Source of the DNA: Agapetus fuscipes
Taxonomy: Eukaryota > Arthropoda > Insecta > Trichoptera > Glossosomatidae
Assembly (NCBI GenBank): GCA_951799405.1
Contig: OX637344.1
Location: 6,200,001-6,264,000 of the forward strand
Direction of reading: 5' to 3'
Length of the DNA stretch: 64,000 bases
Both the position numbers and the translations under genes were made by a program. Position 1 is the first letter of the stretch. Every line of letters starts with the position of its first letter. The notes below the pieces were generated by a model that was not told where the DNA came from, did no database searches, and saw only the letters and a program-made list of their open reading frames with translations. This document shows positions 39,903 through 50,295 of this stretch, piece after piece.

Positions 39903-40245
39903 TTCTTGATTTATTGGTTAGCCTAAGGTTTACCACCCATACTGAAAAAAAAAAAAAATTACCAATGTCGATCTTGTTTCAGGAAACACGTGAATAGGGG
40001 CTATTCTTAGACATTTTAGTCGTCGGTTGAGCTCACGCTTTGACAAACTAATCGTGCCTGCGCTGGAAGTTTCATCAGCACGGTCATTCTTACCTACCGA
40101 TTTTCGTAACATTTATATGAAGACAAATCAGCTGTTCACCTTTATACAAATGCATCATTAGTTTGTCAAAGCGTGGGCTCAATCGACGACTAAAATGTCT
40201 AAGAATAGCCCCGATAGAGTCTATGCTCATTTGAAATTTTGTGAA
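39903..40245 (+). mobile_element. Family A, interrupted by a TIR element
   Basis: CTTGATTTATTGGTTAGCC, CCACCCATACTGAAAAAA, ACCAATGTCGATCTTGTTTC then, after the insert, CTATGCTCATTTGAAATTTT. The 3' half is missing. Confidence 0.75.
39997..40212. mobile_element. TIR element (MITE) inside family A
   Basis: GGGGCTATTCTTAGACATTT and exact inverse AAATGTCTAAGAATAGCCCC. Arms of ~56 bp (GTCGTCGGTTGAGC against GCTCAATCGACGAC, ACGCTTTGACAAACTAAT against ATTAGTTTGTCAAAGCGT). ~104-bp centre, no transposase. 216 bp. Confidence 0.92.
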
Positions 40246-40264
40246 TACATCGAAACCTTAAAGA

Positions 40265-40335
40265 TAAAACGGAATAAATTACATTTTATATTAAGCTAAC
40301 ATGGGTTTCTCAGATAAATGCACATTCTTTCCTTT
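40265..40335 (+). repeat. Family F fragment
   Basis: ATTAAGCTAACATGGGTTTC, TCAGATAAATGCACATTCTT match 7510-7545 and 59633-59663. Confidence 0.55.
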
Positions 40336-40498
40336 TTTCAACAAGAGAAAACACCACAAAAGTATGAAAACACTAGTTTGGAACGTTTTCATGAACGCAA
40401 CCTTGTTATTAGTTAACTTACTATGAGAAGTTACTCCAAATAAAATGTTTTATCCATGATTTTTCATATCAGTGAATCAGTTATTCAGCTTTACTTTT

Positions 40499-40598
40499 AA
40501 AGTGGCGATATGTAAGCGAGAACTTATACGTGGGCACACATTTTATAAGAATCTTAAATGTCAATACATATTTGCAACTTAGATTGTATGCTACATAA
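40499..40598 (+). mobile_element. Family A, 3' fragment
   Basis: GCGATATGTAAGCGAGAACT, GAATCTTAAATGTCAATACA, TTTGCAACTTAGATTGTATG. Confidence 0.75.
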
Positions 40599-40667
40599 TC
40601 CCTATGAAGACCATTTCCTGAAACAACCACTACTCACTTGAACCTGCTACTCAAGTACCTACATTTA

Positions 40668-40770
40668 AACTCAACCATTGCGTTTCACTGAAATTGCCTG
40701 AAAACTGAAATAAAACCTCTAGTTAGCGTTTTAGCTTCTTTACATTTTTGCTATAACATCATGGTTGGGA
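40668..40770. mobile_element. MITE family I
   Basis: ATTTAAACTCAACCATTGCG, AAACTGAAATAAAACCTC, TAGTTAGCGTTTTAGC and AACATCATGGTTGGG. Terminal right end lost. Confidence 0.65.
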
Positions 40771-41124
40771 ATAACGGTTAACTTTTATACTTCATATTCT
40801 CGTATATGCACTTACCTACTCTCTTTCGCTCACTTCTTCAGTCTCCCTTTCTTTTCTTTATTCTACCCTCACTCAGATTCACCCCATCCCCCTACTTTCC
40901 TCACCTCCCCCCCCCCCTCCTAAGTACCCTCGTGTAAGTTGCAGTTGACACAAATCCGGGATAAGCGAAATTGTTACAAAAGATGACCTGAAAAGTGTTA
41001 CTACCTAGTATTAAAGTGAACCACCTGAAAGACGTATAGAGAAGGTGTCAAGAAAAACTCCTGCACCCATATTCAGATATTCTTCTTCTACTTCTTCTTG
41101 TGCTTTTTCAGTGAAGATCAGCGA

Positions 41125-41380
41125 TATCTATAATCAATACTATAAGTTGCAAGGATTTATAAACATTCAAAGCTCATATCAAATGCATGCCCACAAACAA
41201 ACACGTGTAGTTCGCGCTTACAAATGCTGAATGTGTACTTACAAATTAAAATACAAACCTCAAATGAACACAGGCCCTGCAACTTTTGCCGACCTTCCCT
41301 GGACCAGGGGTGAAATTGGCAAAGTGAACCTTTTTTGTACAGTATGGGTGGTCAGCCTCATACCAACCTATAAGTCAAGG
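41125..41380 (-). mobile_element. Family A retroposon, full length
   Basis: From TCTATAATCAATACTATAAG to CAACCTATAAGTCAAGG; GTGTAGTTCGCGCTTACAAA and CCCTGGACCAGGGGTGAAAT. Same sub-type as 32842. Confidence 0.93.
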
Positions 41381-41995
41381 AAAGAATCATTATAGCAATT
41401 TCACTTTCGACACTGCGGCACGAAAGAGGAATACTGTGCTTCTTCCAAACCACTGTCTCAGGTTCTTCAACCAAAATTTTCTTCATTAATTTGGAGCTCG
41501 TCTTCCCTCAATTTTTCCTTGTATGCCATGATGCAGGAGTGAATACTTCTCATTTCTTATGTGGTCAAAATAAGCCAGTTTTTGCTTTTGGATGGGCATC
41601 AGGAGATCGGCTCTGGTATTTATTTATACGAAAAAAATCCTCAGCATTTGTGAAATTTATATTTTACAGATATTTATAAAGAGACCATAAATAATAAAGT
41701 TAGTTGTATTTCAATTCTGTTTTATTTTAATCAACTGCATATAAATCATATAACAACAATTTTTTTCAGTCATTCAACCATTATCAGGTATAATATGTAT
41801 ATTAAATTTGTTTAATCGAATTTTCAGTCGAATGGCCTACAACGTTTGTTATTTTAAAATAACTAGAATAAAACAATTAAAATATTTGATCTGTGCTTAT
41901 AACAGTTTTTTTCATTGATTAATAATTTGTGTATGAAATTGATTTTCACTGCGTGAACCACCAAACTCAATAAAAAGTAAAAGAAAACGGCAGGT
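41381..41995. other. No recognised gene
   Basis: 62-codon frame at 41491-41679 has no domain. 41932-41980 (TTTTCACTGCGTGAACCACC) is a fragment of the palindrome-family flank seen at 653 and 56748. Confidence 0.45.
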
Positions 41996-42065
41996 ATGGT
42001 GCAATTACATCGAATGCGCTCGAGAAAATAAATCAACTTGGTGTTTTATTTTTACATTATTAATT
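41996..42065 (+). repeat. Short repeat, second copy at 43496-43568
   Basis: GCGCTCGAGAAAATAAATCA and TTGGTGTTTTATTTTTACAT correspond to GCGCTCGAGGGAATAAATCA and TTGGTATTTTATTTTTACAT, 1.5 kb away in the same orientation. Confidence 0.65.
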
Positions 42066-42111
42066 CCAGATTTATATTTAATGTATGTTTACTAAATGGG
42101 TCTTATCCTGT

Positions 42112-42250
42112 AAGTACACATGCTTTATAATACTACAAAGTAAGATCCAAACCTCAAATGAACATACACCCAGCAACTCTTGCCGAATTTCATTGAAACA
42201 TTGGCATCAACTGCAGAAATGAAACAATTTTTACAGTACAACTAGGTGGT
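42112..42250 (-). mobile_element. Family A, 5' half
   Basis: ATCCAAACCTCAAATGAACA, CCCAGCAACTCTTGCCG, CATTGAAACATTGGCATC, TTTTTACAGTACAACTAGG. Confidence 0.72.
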
Positions 42251-42533
42251 TAAGAAGTTAAAATTTTGAATCTTTTTATTTTGAAAAAGTTGAAATATAA
42301 TACGTACGAGTCAGTTCACGTCAACTGACATTTTCCAAAATAACCTCCTTCCCACAAAGTGTCTTTCAAACCTCTCTTCTGTTGACATATTCCACTCTGT
42401 CGTACAAAGCAAAACGACAAAAAAAAAGCTCTGCTCTCACTTGTCGCGCCGCAGTCTGTGCTAATTATAAACCGAGATGTCATTTCAGGGAAGTAATCTG
42501 ATGTGTGCAGAGATTCACTTTAAAATTCGACCG

Positions 42534-42645
42534 CAGAGTTTAACCAAGAAATGTATGAAAACTAAAACGCTCACTTGAATCGCTGATTTACTTTTTGATA
42601 AAACGCTATTGCTGAGTTTAAACGTAAATATATGCTTGGAGTAAA
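42534..42645. mobile_element. MITE family I
   Basis: AGAGTTTAACCAAGAAATG, AAAACGCTCACTTGAATCGC, GATAAAACGCTATTGCTGAG, TTTAAACGTAAATATATGC. Right half is the clearest of the family. Confidence 0.72.
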
Positions 42646-42889
42646 GAGTTCCAGACATCTCGAGTGCCAATCTCTTTGTGTAGGATTTTGCATGAAGATT
42701 TTGTTTGCTCTCAATGCAGCCCCTATACTTAAAAGTATGACATATTTTTAGGCGAGTTTATTTGTTAATGGAATTAGCAATTATAGTATGGATTCTCAGT
42801 TTCACTCACGGTCCCATTCGGAAGAAAGCATTAAACTAGGTATCCACGTAGGTTTCATGTATTTAAATAAAATAAAAACAGTAGAAACA

Positions 42890-42950
42890 TGCTGGAGTGA
42901 TGTTTTCCGGGATCTGTTGCCGTGGTCTGTGGGAGCTGGAGCTAGAAACA
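42890..42950 (-). repeat. Arm fragment of hammerhead foldback family
   Basis: ATGCTGGAGTGATGTTTTCC, GGGATCTGTTGCCGTGGTCT, GTGGGAGCTGGAGC matches the outer 55 bp of the arm at 28536-28590. The ribozyme part is not present. Confidence 0.75.
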
Positions 42951-43191
42951 TGTCGAGAAAGGATACACCTGGATTTATCGTTATGGATTTTTTTAAAGAA
43001 ATTTCTTAAAATTACGAGAAAATTGTCCATAACAATAATAAATTTTAGTGAAATTATCTATTGCATTCATTTTATGTTAATCTAGAATCGCGTATGATTT
43101 CTAAAATATGCTCATTTGAATATCGTACTTTTTATGTATTTGCTCAACAAATTGATATTCGTGGACTAAATTAATTCTCGAAACAATTTGT

Positions 43192-43446
43192 TCTTCTAAA
43201 TCTAAATCTAAATCTAAGTTGCAAAGATATGTATCATTTGAGATTCAAATTAAATGCATTCCCACAAGCAGACACACATAATTTCGCGCTCACACATGCC
43301 GCATGTGGACCTACAATATAAAAAAACCCAATCTCAAATGAACATCTGCAACTCTTGCCGACCTTCCCTGAAACAGGGGTGACATTGGCAAAGTGAACCA
43401 TTTTTTACAGTATGGGTGGTCAGCCTCATACCAACCTATAAGTTAA
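43192..43446 (-). mobile_element. Family A retroposon, full length
   Basis: Tail is (TAAATC)n: CTAAATCTAAATCTAAATC, then AAGTTGCAAAGATATG; 5' end reads CCAACCTATAAGTTAA. Same sub-type as 59664. Confidence 0.93.
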
Positions 43447-43495
43447 TTAATCTTCAATATGAAAATTCGTTTTTCTATTGAAAATTATGTGATAA

Positions 43496-43568
43496 TATGG
43501 AAAGCGCTCGAGGGAATAAATCAACTCGTGAAGAAAAACTTGGTATTTTATTTTTACATTAAAAATTG
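43496..43568 (+). repeat. Short repeat, partner of 41996-42065
   Basis: GCGCTCGAGGGAATAAATCA; carries an extra AACTCGTGAAG not in the other copy. Confidence 0.6.
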
Positions 43569-43977
43569 TTACAACTACCTACATTCTCTGAAAATTACAT
43601 TTTCTAGTTTTTGAACTCACAATCTACTTTACATAATGAAACCTCGTATTCGTAAGATGCATTACTTTTTAGATTTTTTCTCTGTTAATTATATTTGTCT
43701 CCGCATATGCAATTGTGAGCTCGTACAAATAACATTTGATACTTCTCTTATGTTTAATAACCGCGCCATTGTTTCACAGCTGTAATTATTCGCCCGGCAA
43801 TATTTGGTTACACGGTTTACCCAGCGCTCATAAATCCTCCCTTATCTGTGCTTCGCGTTTTCCGCTTGCTCTGTCCTGTATCACAGCGAGCTTGTACTGT
43901 CCCGTGTCCGCGAACCAGTTGTACAAATAACGCCATGTGGAAGTATCCAAATAACAGGGACATCATTTTTGATACCC
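43569..43977. other. No recognised gene
   Basis: 64-codon plus frame (43736-43930) in a GC-richer part, no domain. Confidence 0.4.
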
Positions 43978-44216
43978 TTGATGACCGGTCCGTAGTTCAG
44001 CGGTAACATTTCGGACTCTGAATGGAAGGTTGCGGTTTCGAATCCCGGCGGAGCATAAAAAAAATACCATCTTTATTTTCAAATTTGTTCTTCGCTGGGT
44101 TGAAAAATTTATAAACCTTTACCAATGACAGGTCACCAAAGTCCACCCATGCTTACAGCAACTGGGTCTTGCTTGAGAATTGGCGCTTTGTAGCGACGAC
44201 GACCAAGCTCGGAAAA
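43978..44216 (+). mobile_element. SINE C, 3'-truncated
   Basis: GATGACCGGTCCGTAGTTCA, GGTTTCGAATCCCGGCGGAG, TTGTTCTTCGCTGGGTTG, TTGGCGCTTTGTAGCGACG, then joins a SINE D head piece (CTATAGCTCAATTGGTAGAG at 44221). Confidence 0.88.
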
Positions 44217-44244
44217 AGCTCTATAGCTCAATTGGTAGAGTGTT

Positions 44245-44757
44245 GGAAAAGTTGCTGAGCTTATGTTTATTTGAGGTTTAAAAAAAAAAAAAAAACGCAA
44301 CTAAGCTACACGTATAGTGTAACTTATTGCCGCGTTATCCCCGAAGGGGTCGCATGTGGCGAGTTGAACCTATTTATTTTTACAGGTAAGGGGGGGGCGG
44401 CCTTACGCCAACCACTTCAGTTGAAGTGGAGGTTTCCCAGCTCCCGAGAGTGCTGGTACTCATTTGTTGTGAAGGCTGAGTAAACCTTGCCGGTATTTTA
44501 TTTTGGGGCTTGAAATAAACACCGAAACGGGAAATCATTACTGACACCCTCGGTGGGATTCGAACCCGAGCTTTCGGCATGGAATGCAAGCACTCTACCA
44601 CCTGAGCTATCGACCGGACCGACAGGTTTGGTTGTTGAATTGTATGTGCACATGCAGCATTTGTAAACGCGAACTTACACGTGTCTTGTGGGCATGCATT
44701 TAAGATATTTATTTTAAATCTTAATGTATCTTGGCAACTCAGATTATATATGCATGT
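44245..44757 (+). mobile_element. Family A, split by SINE D
   Basis: Left part 44245-44279 (AAAAGTTGCTGAGC, TTATGTTTATTTGAGGTTT) and right part 44624-44757 (AGGTTTGGTTGTTGAATTG, CATGCAGCATTTGTAAACGC, TTGGCAACTCAGATTATATA). AGGTTT is duplicated at the junctions. Confidence 0.85.
44280..44623 (-). mobile_element. SINE D, complete, nested in family A
   Basis: In plus order: A-run, CGCAACTAAGCTACACG, CCGCGTTATCCCCGAAGG, GGTCGCATGTGGCGAG, GGGGGGCGGCC, TTACGCCAACCACTTCAG, AGCTCCCGAGAGTGCTGG, GAGTAAACCTTGCCGG, AAACACCGAAACGGGAAATC, GGTGGGATTCGAACCCGAG (minus B box) and CTGAGCTATCGACCGGACC. Flanked by AGGTTT on both sides. The A-run at the left means the sense-strand tail is poly-T. Confidence 0.93.
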
Positions 44758-45239
44758 ATGTATTTATTTACTAGACTCCTAAACCACTCAACTGGTTTTA
44801 ATCTTTTTTTCAGGAAACATGTAAAATATTCTCTGAATGGTTCCTGTAAAGTATGATGTTAATGATATAGCAAACAATTCTCGTGCAAAAGTCACGCATT
44901 TCTATCTTCGCAAATATATTTTTCACACAAAACCTTAGAAAGTGGCACACGCGGATTTCCTGCCAGGTTACCAAAGCTAATATTTATCAAAGCGTCGATA
45001 TGTGTAGTGTCAGTGAGATTTATTACCTTTATCTCGGCTCTTCCCCTGCTCCCGAAGAAGAGGGTTCTCCGAGGAGAAGTTGTTTGAACATTTAATGCCG
45101 GGAATTTATACGCGTAGCCTGGATATGGACTGCGGAGATAACGCAAGGGAGAGAAAAGTCGCGAAAAGGAAAGCAATGGCTGCAGACGGGTTAAAGAATA
45201 CGGGGATTAGCCCTATTCTATAGTGATGAGGATTTTTTA
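44758..45239. other. No recognised gene
   Basis: Overlapping frames 44883-45095 (+) and 44892-45176 (-, 94 codons) fall here. Neither shows a domain; the minus one is basic at its start. Left as non-coding. Confidence 0.4.
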
Positions 45240-45438
45240 CTTTTTTACATAGATTTATGAAGAGGAATGCAAGTCTTCATGTGAAAGCAGAAGCTTGTGT
45301 GCATGCAATGGCATCTGTTAAACCAGGGTCAAAGTTATGGTTAATGGGCCAGGCGTGATTCGAACCAAGGTTATTCTGTTCCAAATACGCTAGTCAAGAA
45401 TAGAAACTTGGCTCCCTCGGACGTAAACACTGACTCGA
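45240..45438 (-). mobile_element. SINE B
   Basis: TTATGAAGAGGAATGCAAG, TCTTCATGTGAAAGCAGAAG, TGGCATCTGTTAAACCAGGG, GCCAGGCGTGATTCGAACC (minus B box), TTGGCTCCCTCGGACG. Confidence 0.85.
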
Positions 45439-45477
45439 AATATGAAAACGAATTTTAATATAAAGCATTAAAAAAAA

Positions 45478-45815
45478 CGCACTCAGCGACACATATATGT
45501 AGTGTTTGTATCTTCTTGCCGCGTTATCCCTGATGGGGTCGCATATGGCAAGTACATAAACTTATTTATTTTTATAGATAAGGGAGCCGGCCTTACTCCA
45601 ACCACTTCAGTTGTAGTGGAGTTTCCCAGTTCCCTATCAGGCTGGTTCTCTTTTCTTGTGAAGGTTGAATTAACCCTGTCTGGTATTTTATTTAGGGTTA
45701 GAAATAAACACCGTAACACGAAATCATTTCTGGCATCCTTAGTGGGATTCGAATCCGGGCTTTCGGCATAGAATGCAAGCACTCTTCCAACTGAGCTTTG
45801 AACCGAATGTTACTC
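45478..45815 (-). mobile_element. SINE D, full length
   Basis: AAACGCACTCAGCGACAC, CGCGTTATCCCTGATGGGG, CTTACTCCAACCACTTCAG, GTTCTCTTTTCTTGTGAAGG, AAATAAACACCGTAACACG, GTGGGATTCGAATCCGGGC, AACTGAGCTTTGAACCG. Confidence 0.9.
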
Positions 45816-46524
45816 TTGCATTAAATTTTTAAGTAGATTTAGTTCACAGATTACTGCTATAATTGATATCATATTATAACAGGGACAAGCACACCGTACA
45901 GGCAAGTGTCCTTTTTGGGTGGAGAATAATCTGACTCTGGTCCATGATGGTGGCAGTGCATAGAACGGCCTTCTGATCCAAAATAAAATAATGATCTGGA
46001 ATATGCGAGAAAGATCTCTTTTGGACCTATATATAGGGACTGCAATTGTGCGGAGAGCGAGTATTCACTCCAAGCATTTTTCCGTAAAGACCAATAAGCA
46101 GAGATTATCAATTGTTGTAAATTGTCAACCAAACCGTGTTATATAAATTCTGTTAAAATAAATAATTGCAGTTAAATAAAAAGAGATCCCAGTAAATGAT
46201 ATTTTAAAATATTTCATGAAAAAAAACAATTAAGATTAAACACTTAAATATCTAAAAAAAAATGCTAAATCTTCACATACAACCATCGCATAACCACATG
46301 GGGGTCTAATCCTGCCACAGATATCTCCCATTATAATTTATGGCTTCGCGTATTTAGCGCCCTTCTTGGGTCTTCCCACCCCTATCCTGGATGTTCTTCC
46401 CCACTCTTCATTTCGATAATGCACTTGTCCAATTCGAGGACCTCTCGCCCTGTTTCTGAGAAAACACCATCTTTCTCCAAGTTGTGAAACCAACGACCGT
46501 GTCGGCGTGACTCAGTACTAGAAG
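45816..46524. other. No recognised gene
   Basis: An 87-codon minus frame (45869-46132) and a GC-richer section (46290-46510) have no recognised identity. Confidence 0.4.
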
Positions 46525-46668
46525 TTTTAAACTTGTCTTACAAACCTAACCATAGCGTTTTAATAAGAAAATGAAAAGTAAAACGCTCACTAGAGATGCT
46601 TCATACATTTTTTAATAAACTTTAAAATTGAGTTTTAACTAGGTGTTTTACACTTGGCGTACAGAGTA
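46525..46668. mobile_element. MITE family I, complete
   Basis: TTTTAAACTTGTCTTACAAA, CCTAACCATAGCGTTTT, AAAACGCTCACTAGAGATGC, TTAAAATTGAGTTTTAAC and ACACTTGGCGTACAGAG. Confidence 0.75.
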
Positions 46669-46924
46669 ATAATATTTTGCAATTTCTGAAAAGCTTTTTT
46701 GCATTTTTACGACTATTCTTGTTTGTATCTTTTCTTAAGAAACTTTATTTGCAACAAGATTTTCCGGTTCAACTGAAATGTTATTAGATGCATGTTTTTC
46801 ATCATAAAAGAAATAGTACATTGTTTCACTATTCCATTTTTTTCACTCTATGAAATTTTCTGAAAACTTATGTACATAGGTATATTCATACTATAATAAC
46901 TATAACTATAATGCAAAGAGGGGG

Positions 46925-47182
46925 CCAAAATACATCGACTAACACAACGCAAAAAAAATTGTCGTGTTGTCCCCGAAAGATCCACATAAGACGAGTGAAA
47001 CCTATTTATTTTCACAGGCAAACTGGCCAAATTTACGACAACCACTTACAGTGAAGTTAGTATTTACTTGTTCCAGAGGTTGCAAGCTCTCATTTCTTGT
47101 GAACGCTGAAACCTGGCCGGTACTATGATTTGGGCTTGAAGAATAGTACACCGTAGCGAAAAATCATGTCTAAAAATAATCA
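46925..47182 (-). mobile_element. SINE D, diverged
   Basis: CACAACGCAAAAAAAATTG, GTCGTGTTGTCCCCGAAAG, TTACGACAACCACTTACAG, CTCTCATTTCTTGTGAACGC, CACCGTAGCGAAAAATCATG. The tRNA head is missing. Confidence 0.82.
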
Positions 47183-47194
47183 TCATCTTCTTAA

Positions 47195-47600
47195 GGCAGA
47201 ACCTTTTTGTGCCAACTATCGTCTTTGTTGGTTGCCATCCACGTTAAGTGACGATAAAAGTCAATCCTCAAAGTATGAATTTCTTGGGTGACCTCTTAGT
47301 ATGAGTTTCTTGGGTGACCTCTTATTTGTCTTCTCTTTTTTCTCTCTTCAAAAATGTTGCTAAAAATGTGCTTCTCGTATGTCTAAGCGAGTGCCTCTTC
47401 AAAAGCTGTCTAAAAAAATTGTTTATCTTTTTGTAGAACTCTCATAAAACACCCTTTAGTCAGACTTCCTTTCGGCCTACAATGTCTTGGGCATCTTCCT
47501 CCAAATCCACACCTTGATTACCTCCTAGCGCCTAAGCAGTCCCATTCGTATTTCTGTATGGTCCAGGTTCCGAAGCCACAGAGCAAAATACTACAAAAGC
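47195..47600 (-). pseudogene. Degenerate non-LTR retrotransposon RT C-terminus
   Basis: Minus-strand frames give SVASEPWTIQKYEWDCLG, WIWRKMPKTL, AERKSD, RVLQKDKQFF and a C-terminal LRIDFYRHLTWMATNKDD. This matches the C-terminal region of RTE-like polyproteins (YGSE-x-WTIQKYE...WIWRKM...TERKSNEEVL...VLQKRQ). Several stops and shifts. Ends next to an ATGATGATTA stretch. Confidence 0.6.
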
Positions 47601-48539
47601 TTCTATTGATACTTGTCTCGATTTTCTTCATTTCTTTTATGGTTTAAAAGTAAACTTTCTATCACGGAGCTATATCGACTAGACTAAATTTTATTATCAA
47701 ATCTCGTTGATAAAGCTTCATTATTAGATAATTTTCTTTCTGAAGATAATGCTTAAGTTTGGATCAATAGATACAAGTACAAAAAGCATCTGCAAAAAAG
47801 ACGTAGAATAATAGTTACTTGCATAATTTATGTATTCATGAACACACTGGCTATACAGCCACCTCCACATTTTTGCAAGTACGTTGTTTTTCAAGAATTT
47901 TACTGCCGTCTGAATATTGAGCAAAAGCAATAAATTCCCTTGCTGAGAAATCCCCTTCACGTTTTCAACTTGCAGTATTTGTATGAAAAATAAAGTCTTT
48001 TTACTTTGTTTTGCCTCTAACGGCGACTGGCGACTGCATACCCGTACTTGTCTATGTATATCTAGTAAATAACATTGTAACGTTTAAGGAGATAAAAGTA
48101 CCATAAAGTACTCTTTGCTATTTCTTTTGTATGTCACCAGAGAATTCCGACGTTACAGAAATTGAACATAACAAAACATCGAAATTAATATTTTTATCAT
48201 ATTAAATTAAATGTTCCTTTTCTTCCCCCCATTCCTTTTCCTCTCTTTATGTGATGATTAAGTTAATAGTCGTTTTCTCTTTGTTTTTTTTTTTTCTTCT
48301 TCTTCATTTTTCTCATATTACTTTCCAAATTTTTCTTGTTTCTCCTTCTTAATTAAGCTGTAAACGAAATTATACTACATTATGTTTGCAAACTTTGCTG
48401 GTTTTTGAAATTGTATAACTATGTTGTTTATCCCATATATTACATGTATAACTGTTTGTTTGTCTAAAATAAAAATAAAAAATAAAAAAAATAAAATGAA
48501 AGAAGTATGCAAGAACCGTAACAATGGCTTTTCAATATT
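47601..48539. other. AT-rich, no recognised gene
   Basis: Pyrimidine-rich stretch at 48215-48350 and A-rich tract at 48460-48500; two short minus frames without domains. Confidence 0.45.
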
Positions 48540-48692
48540 GGCGAGTAAATAGATATTCACGCAAAACGCATTCTTTCCGGTTTTTTTATATCCGTTGCCG
48601 GGTCGAAAGACTATGGGGATGCATGAAAGATTTCACACGCATCGACATCTCATAGACAAACCGGGCAGAATCAGTTGTGTGTGAAAATGGTA
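48540..48692. repeat. Family F foldback-like segment
   Basis: AAAACGCATTCTTTCCGGTT faces AAACCGGGCAGAATCAGTTG with inverted similarity. CAACGCATTCTGTCCGGTTT at 7583 is the same terminus. Confidence 0.5.
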
Positions 48693-48902
48693 CAGCTTAC
48701 AGGGTATAGCTTTTAAAAGATAAATTATTTTTCGTTTATTGTCCTTTTTTTTAAAGAGTAGAATGCATTTTTTTGTTAGGATGGTAAGAGCGTGACCATC
48801 CACAAATTGCTTCATTTTTGCAAATGTCACTCCTTGGTCAATTCAAATAGTGCCGTTTGGTGGCACTAGCCACCCCAAGGGCGTTATTATATGTTGAAAC
48901 TT

Positions 48903-49148
48903 CTATAATCTAAGTTGCAAAGATATATTAACATTTAAAGCTCATATCAAATGCATGCCCAAAAACAAACACGTGTAGTTCGCGCTTACAAATGCTGAAT
49001 GTGTGCATACAAATAAAATCCAAAACTCAAATGAACATAAACCCTACAACTTTTGCCGACCTTCACTGACACAGGGGTGACATTGGCAAAGTGAACCATT
49101 TTTTACACTATGGGGTGGTCAGCCTCATACCAACCTATAGGAAGTCAA
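48903..49148 (-). mobile_element. Family A retroposon, full length
   Basis: TCTATAATCTAAGTTGCAAA to CAACCTATAGGAAGTCAAGG; a 4-bp insertion (GGAA) within the 5'-terminal block. Confidence 0.93.
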
Positions 49149-49252
49149 GGAGCAACTTCCTGAAACTGACAAAACTGATTCTCAGCTCCATAGGTAGGGT
49201 ACACTGTTCGAGTAGCATGGACCAGCCGAACTAAAAGTCCACTAGAGCTTAA

Positions 49253-49292
49253 AGTGTGAATGTAAAATATCTTTGCAACTTAGATTATAGAT
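49253..49292 (+). mobile_element. Family A tail fragment
   Basis: ATCTTTGCAACTTAGATTAT only. Confidence 0.6.
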
Positions 49293-49441
49293 GCTTCCTC
49301 TATGTTGGTCTATTTATACGCGGTAGCCCAGCATGTTAGTGTGGCCACCCAGCGACTTCTGTTTTCCAATAAAACTACCAATTCAAAACCCAGTGTGATT
49401 TATACACGCATTTTTTATGAGCACCCCAAGTATAGAATATG
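49293..49441. other. No recognised feature
   Basis: Short spacer. Confidence 0.4.
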
Positions 49442-49545
49442 CTGTTTAAAGTCTACCATAACGTTTTAGAAATATATGTATGTAAACGAAAACGCTCACC
49501 GTAGAACGTTAAACTTTAAACGTAAACTTTAGTTACAGGAACTAG
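49442..49545. mobile_element. MITE family I
   Basis: GTTTAAAGTCTACCATAACG, TATGTAAACGAAAACGCTC, ACTTTAAACGTAAACTTTAG. Confidence 0.65.
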
Positions 49546-49606
49546 TCTTGAAATGTTCAGGATGCTACGTTATTTTTTTGAATTTATTTTTGTGAATTAG
49601 ATTCTT

Positions 49607-49757
49607 ATGAGTCGTATAGAATCAAAGGTGGAAATCAAGGTTTTTTTTCTGAAAATGAAATAAATATGTGAAAACATAGAAAATTATTTTCTCCATGTCT
49701 CTATACACTTTTTCTCATTTTCAAAAAAATCTAGATTTCCACCTTTGGTTTAAATGT
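49607..49757. mobile_element. MITE family H
   Basis: AATCAAAGGTGGAAATCAAG at the left faces AAATCTAGATTTCCACCTTT at the right; GAAAATGAAA faces TTTCTCATTTTC. ~150 bp, no coding capacity. Confidence 0.78.
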
Positions 49758-49829
49758 TTGTCATTCATATTTTTTAACGTCATTAACCTGCTTTTAATTT
49801 ATGAATAGCAGTAGACTAAAACCGTTTGC

Positions 49830-49985
49830 TGTTTAGTGGTTAACATTTGAGACTAAGAGACAGATGCTACATGGTTCAAATTCTATAAAAATTAAGAATT
49901 CATACCGAAACTGCATTTATGTCTCAAATGTTCTTCAAACTATCAATCACTGGTTCAAATCCCATCCGAGCGGAAAATTAATTAT
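49830..49985 (+). mobile_element. Possible SINE head remnant
   Basis: TGGTTCAAATCCCATCC (49951-) has a B-box-like GGTTCAAATCC followed by CGAGCGGAAAA, as in SINE C after its B box. The upstream part is not alignable. Confidence 0.4.
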
Positions 49986-50047
49986 TTTATTTTTAAATGC
50001 TTTATTAAATTTAATGATTTATTAATTTTCAGAAAGCATTTATTCTT

Positions 50048-50295
50048 CCTTGACTTATAGGTTGGTATGAGGCTGACCACCCATACTGTAAAAAATGGTT
50101 CACTTTGCCAATGTCACCCCTGTTTCAGGGAATGTCGGCAAGAGTTGCAGGGCTTATGTTCATTTGAGGTTTGGATTTTATTTGTAAGTACACAATCAGC
50201 ATTTGTAAGCGCGAACTACACGTGTTTGTTTGTGGGCATACATCTGAGAGCTTTGAATGACTATATCCTTGCAACTTAGATTATAGATTATAGAT
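50048..50295 (+). mobile_element. Family A retroposon, full length
   Basis: Nearly consensus from CCTTGACTTATAGGTTGG to TTAGATTATAGATTATAG. GTTTCAGGGAATGTCGG, ATCAGCATTTGTAAGCGCG. A clean copy suggesting recent activity. Confidence 0.95.

Noticed and set aside
39229..39909. Frames of ~99 codons on both strands
   Set aside because: No domain, no splice or start context, and composition like the surrounding AT-rich DNA.
47738..47770. CTGAAGA at 47742 as ribozyme core
   Set aside because: No GAAA follows within a plausible stem II distance.
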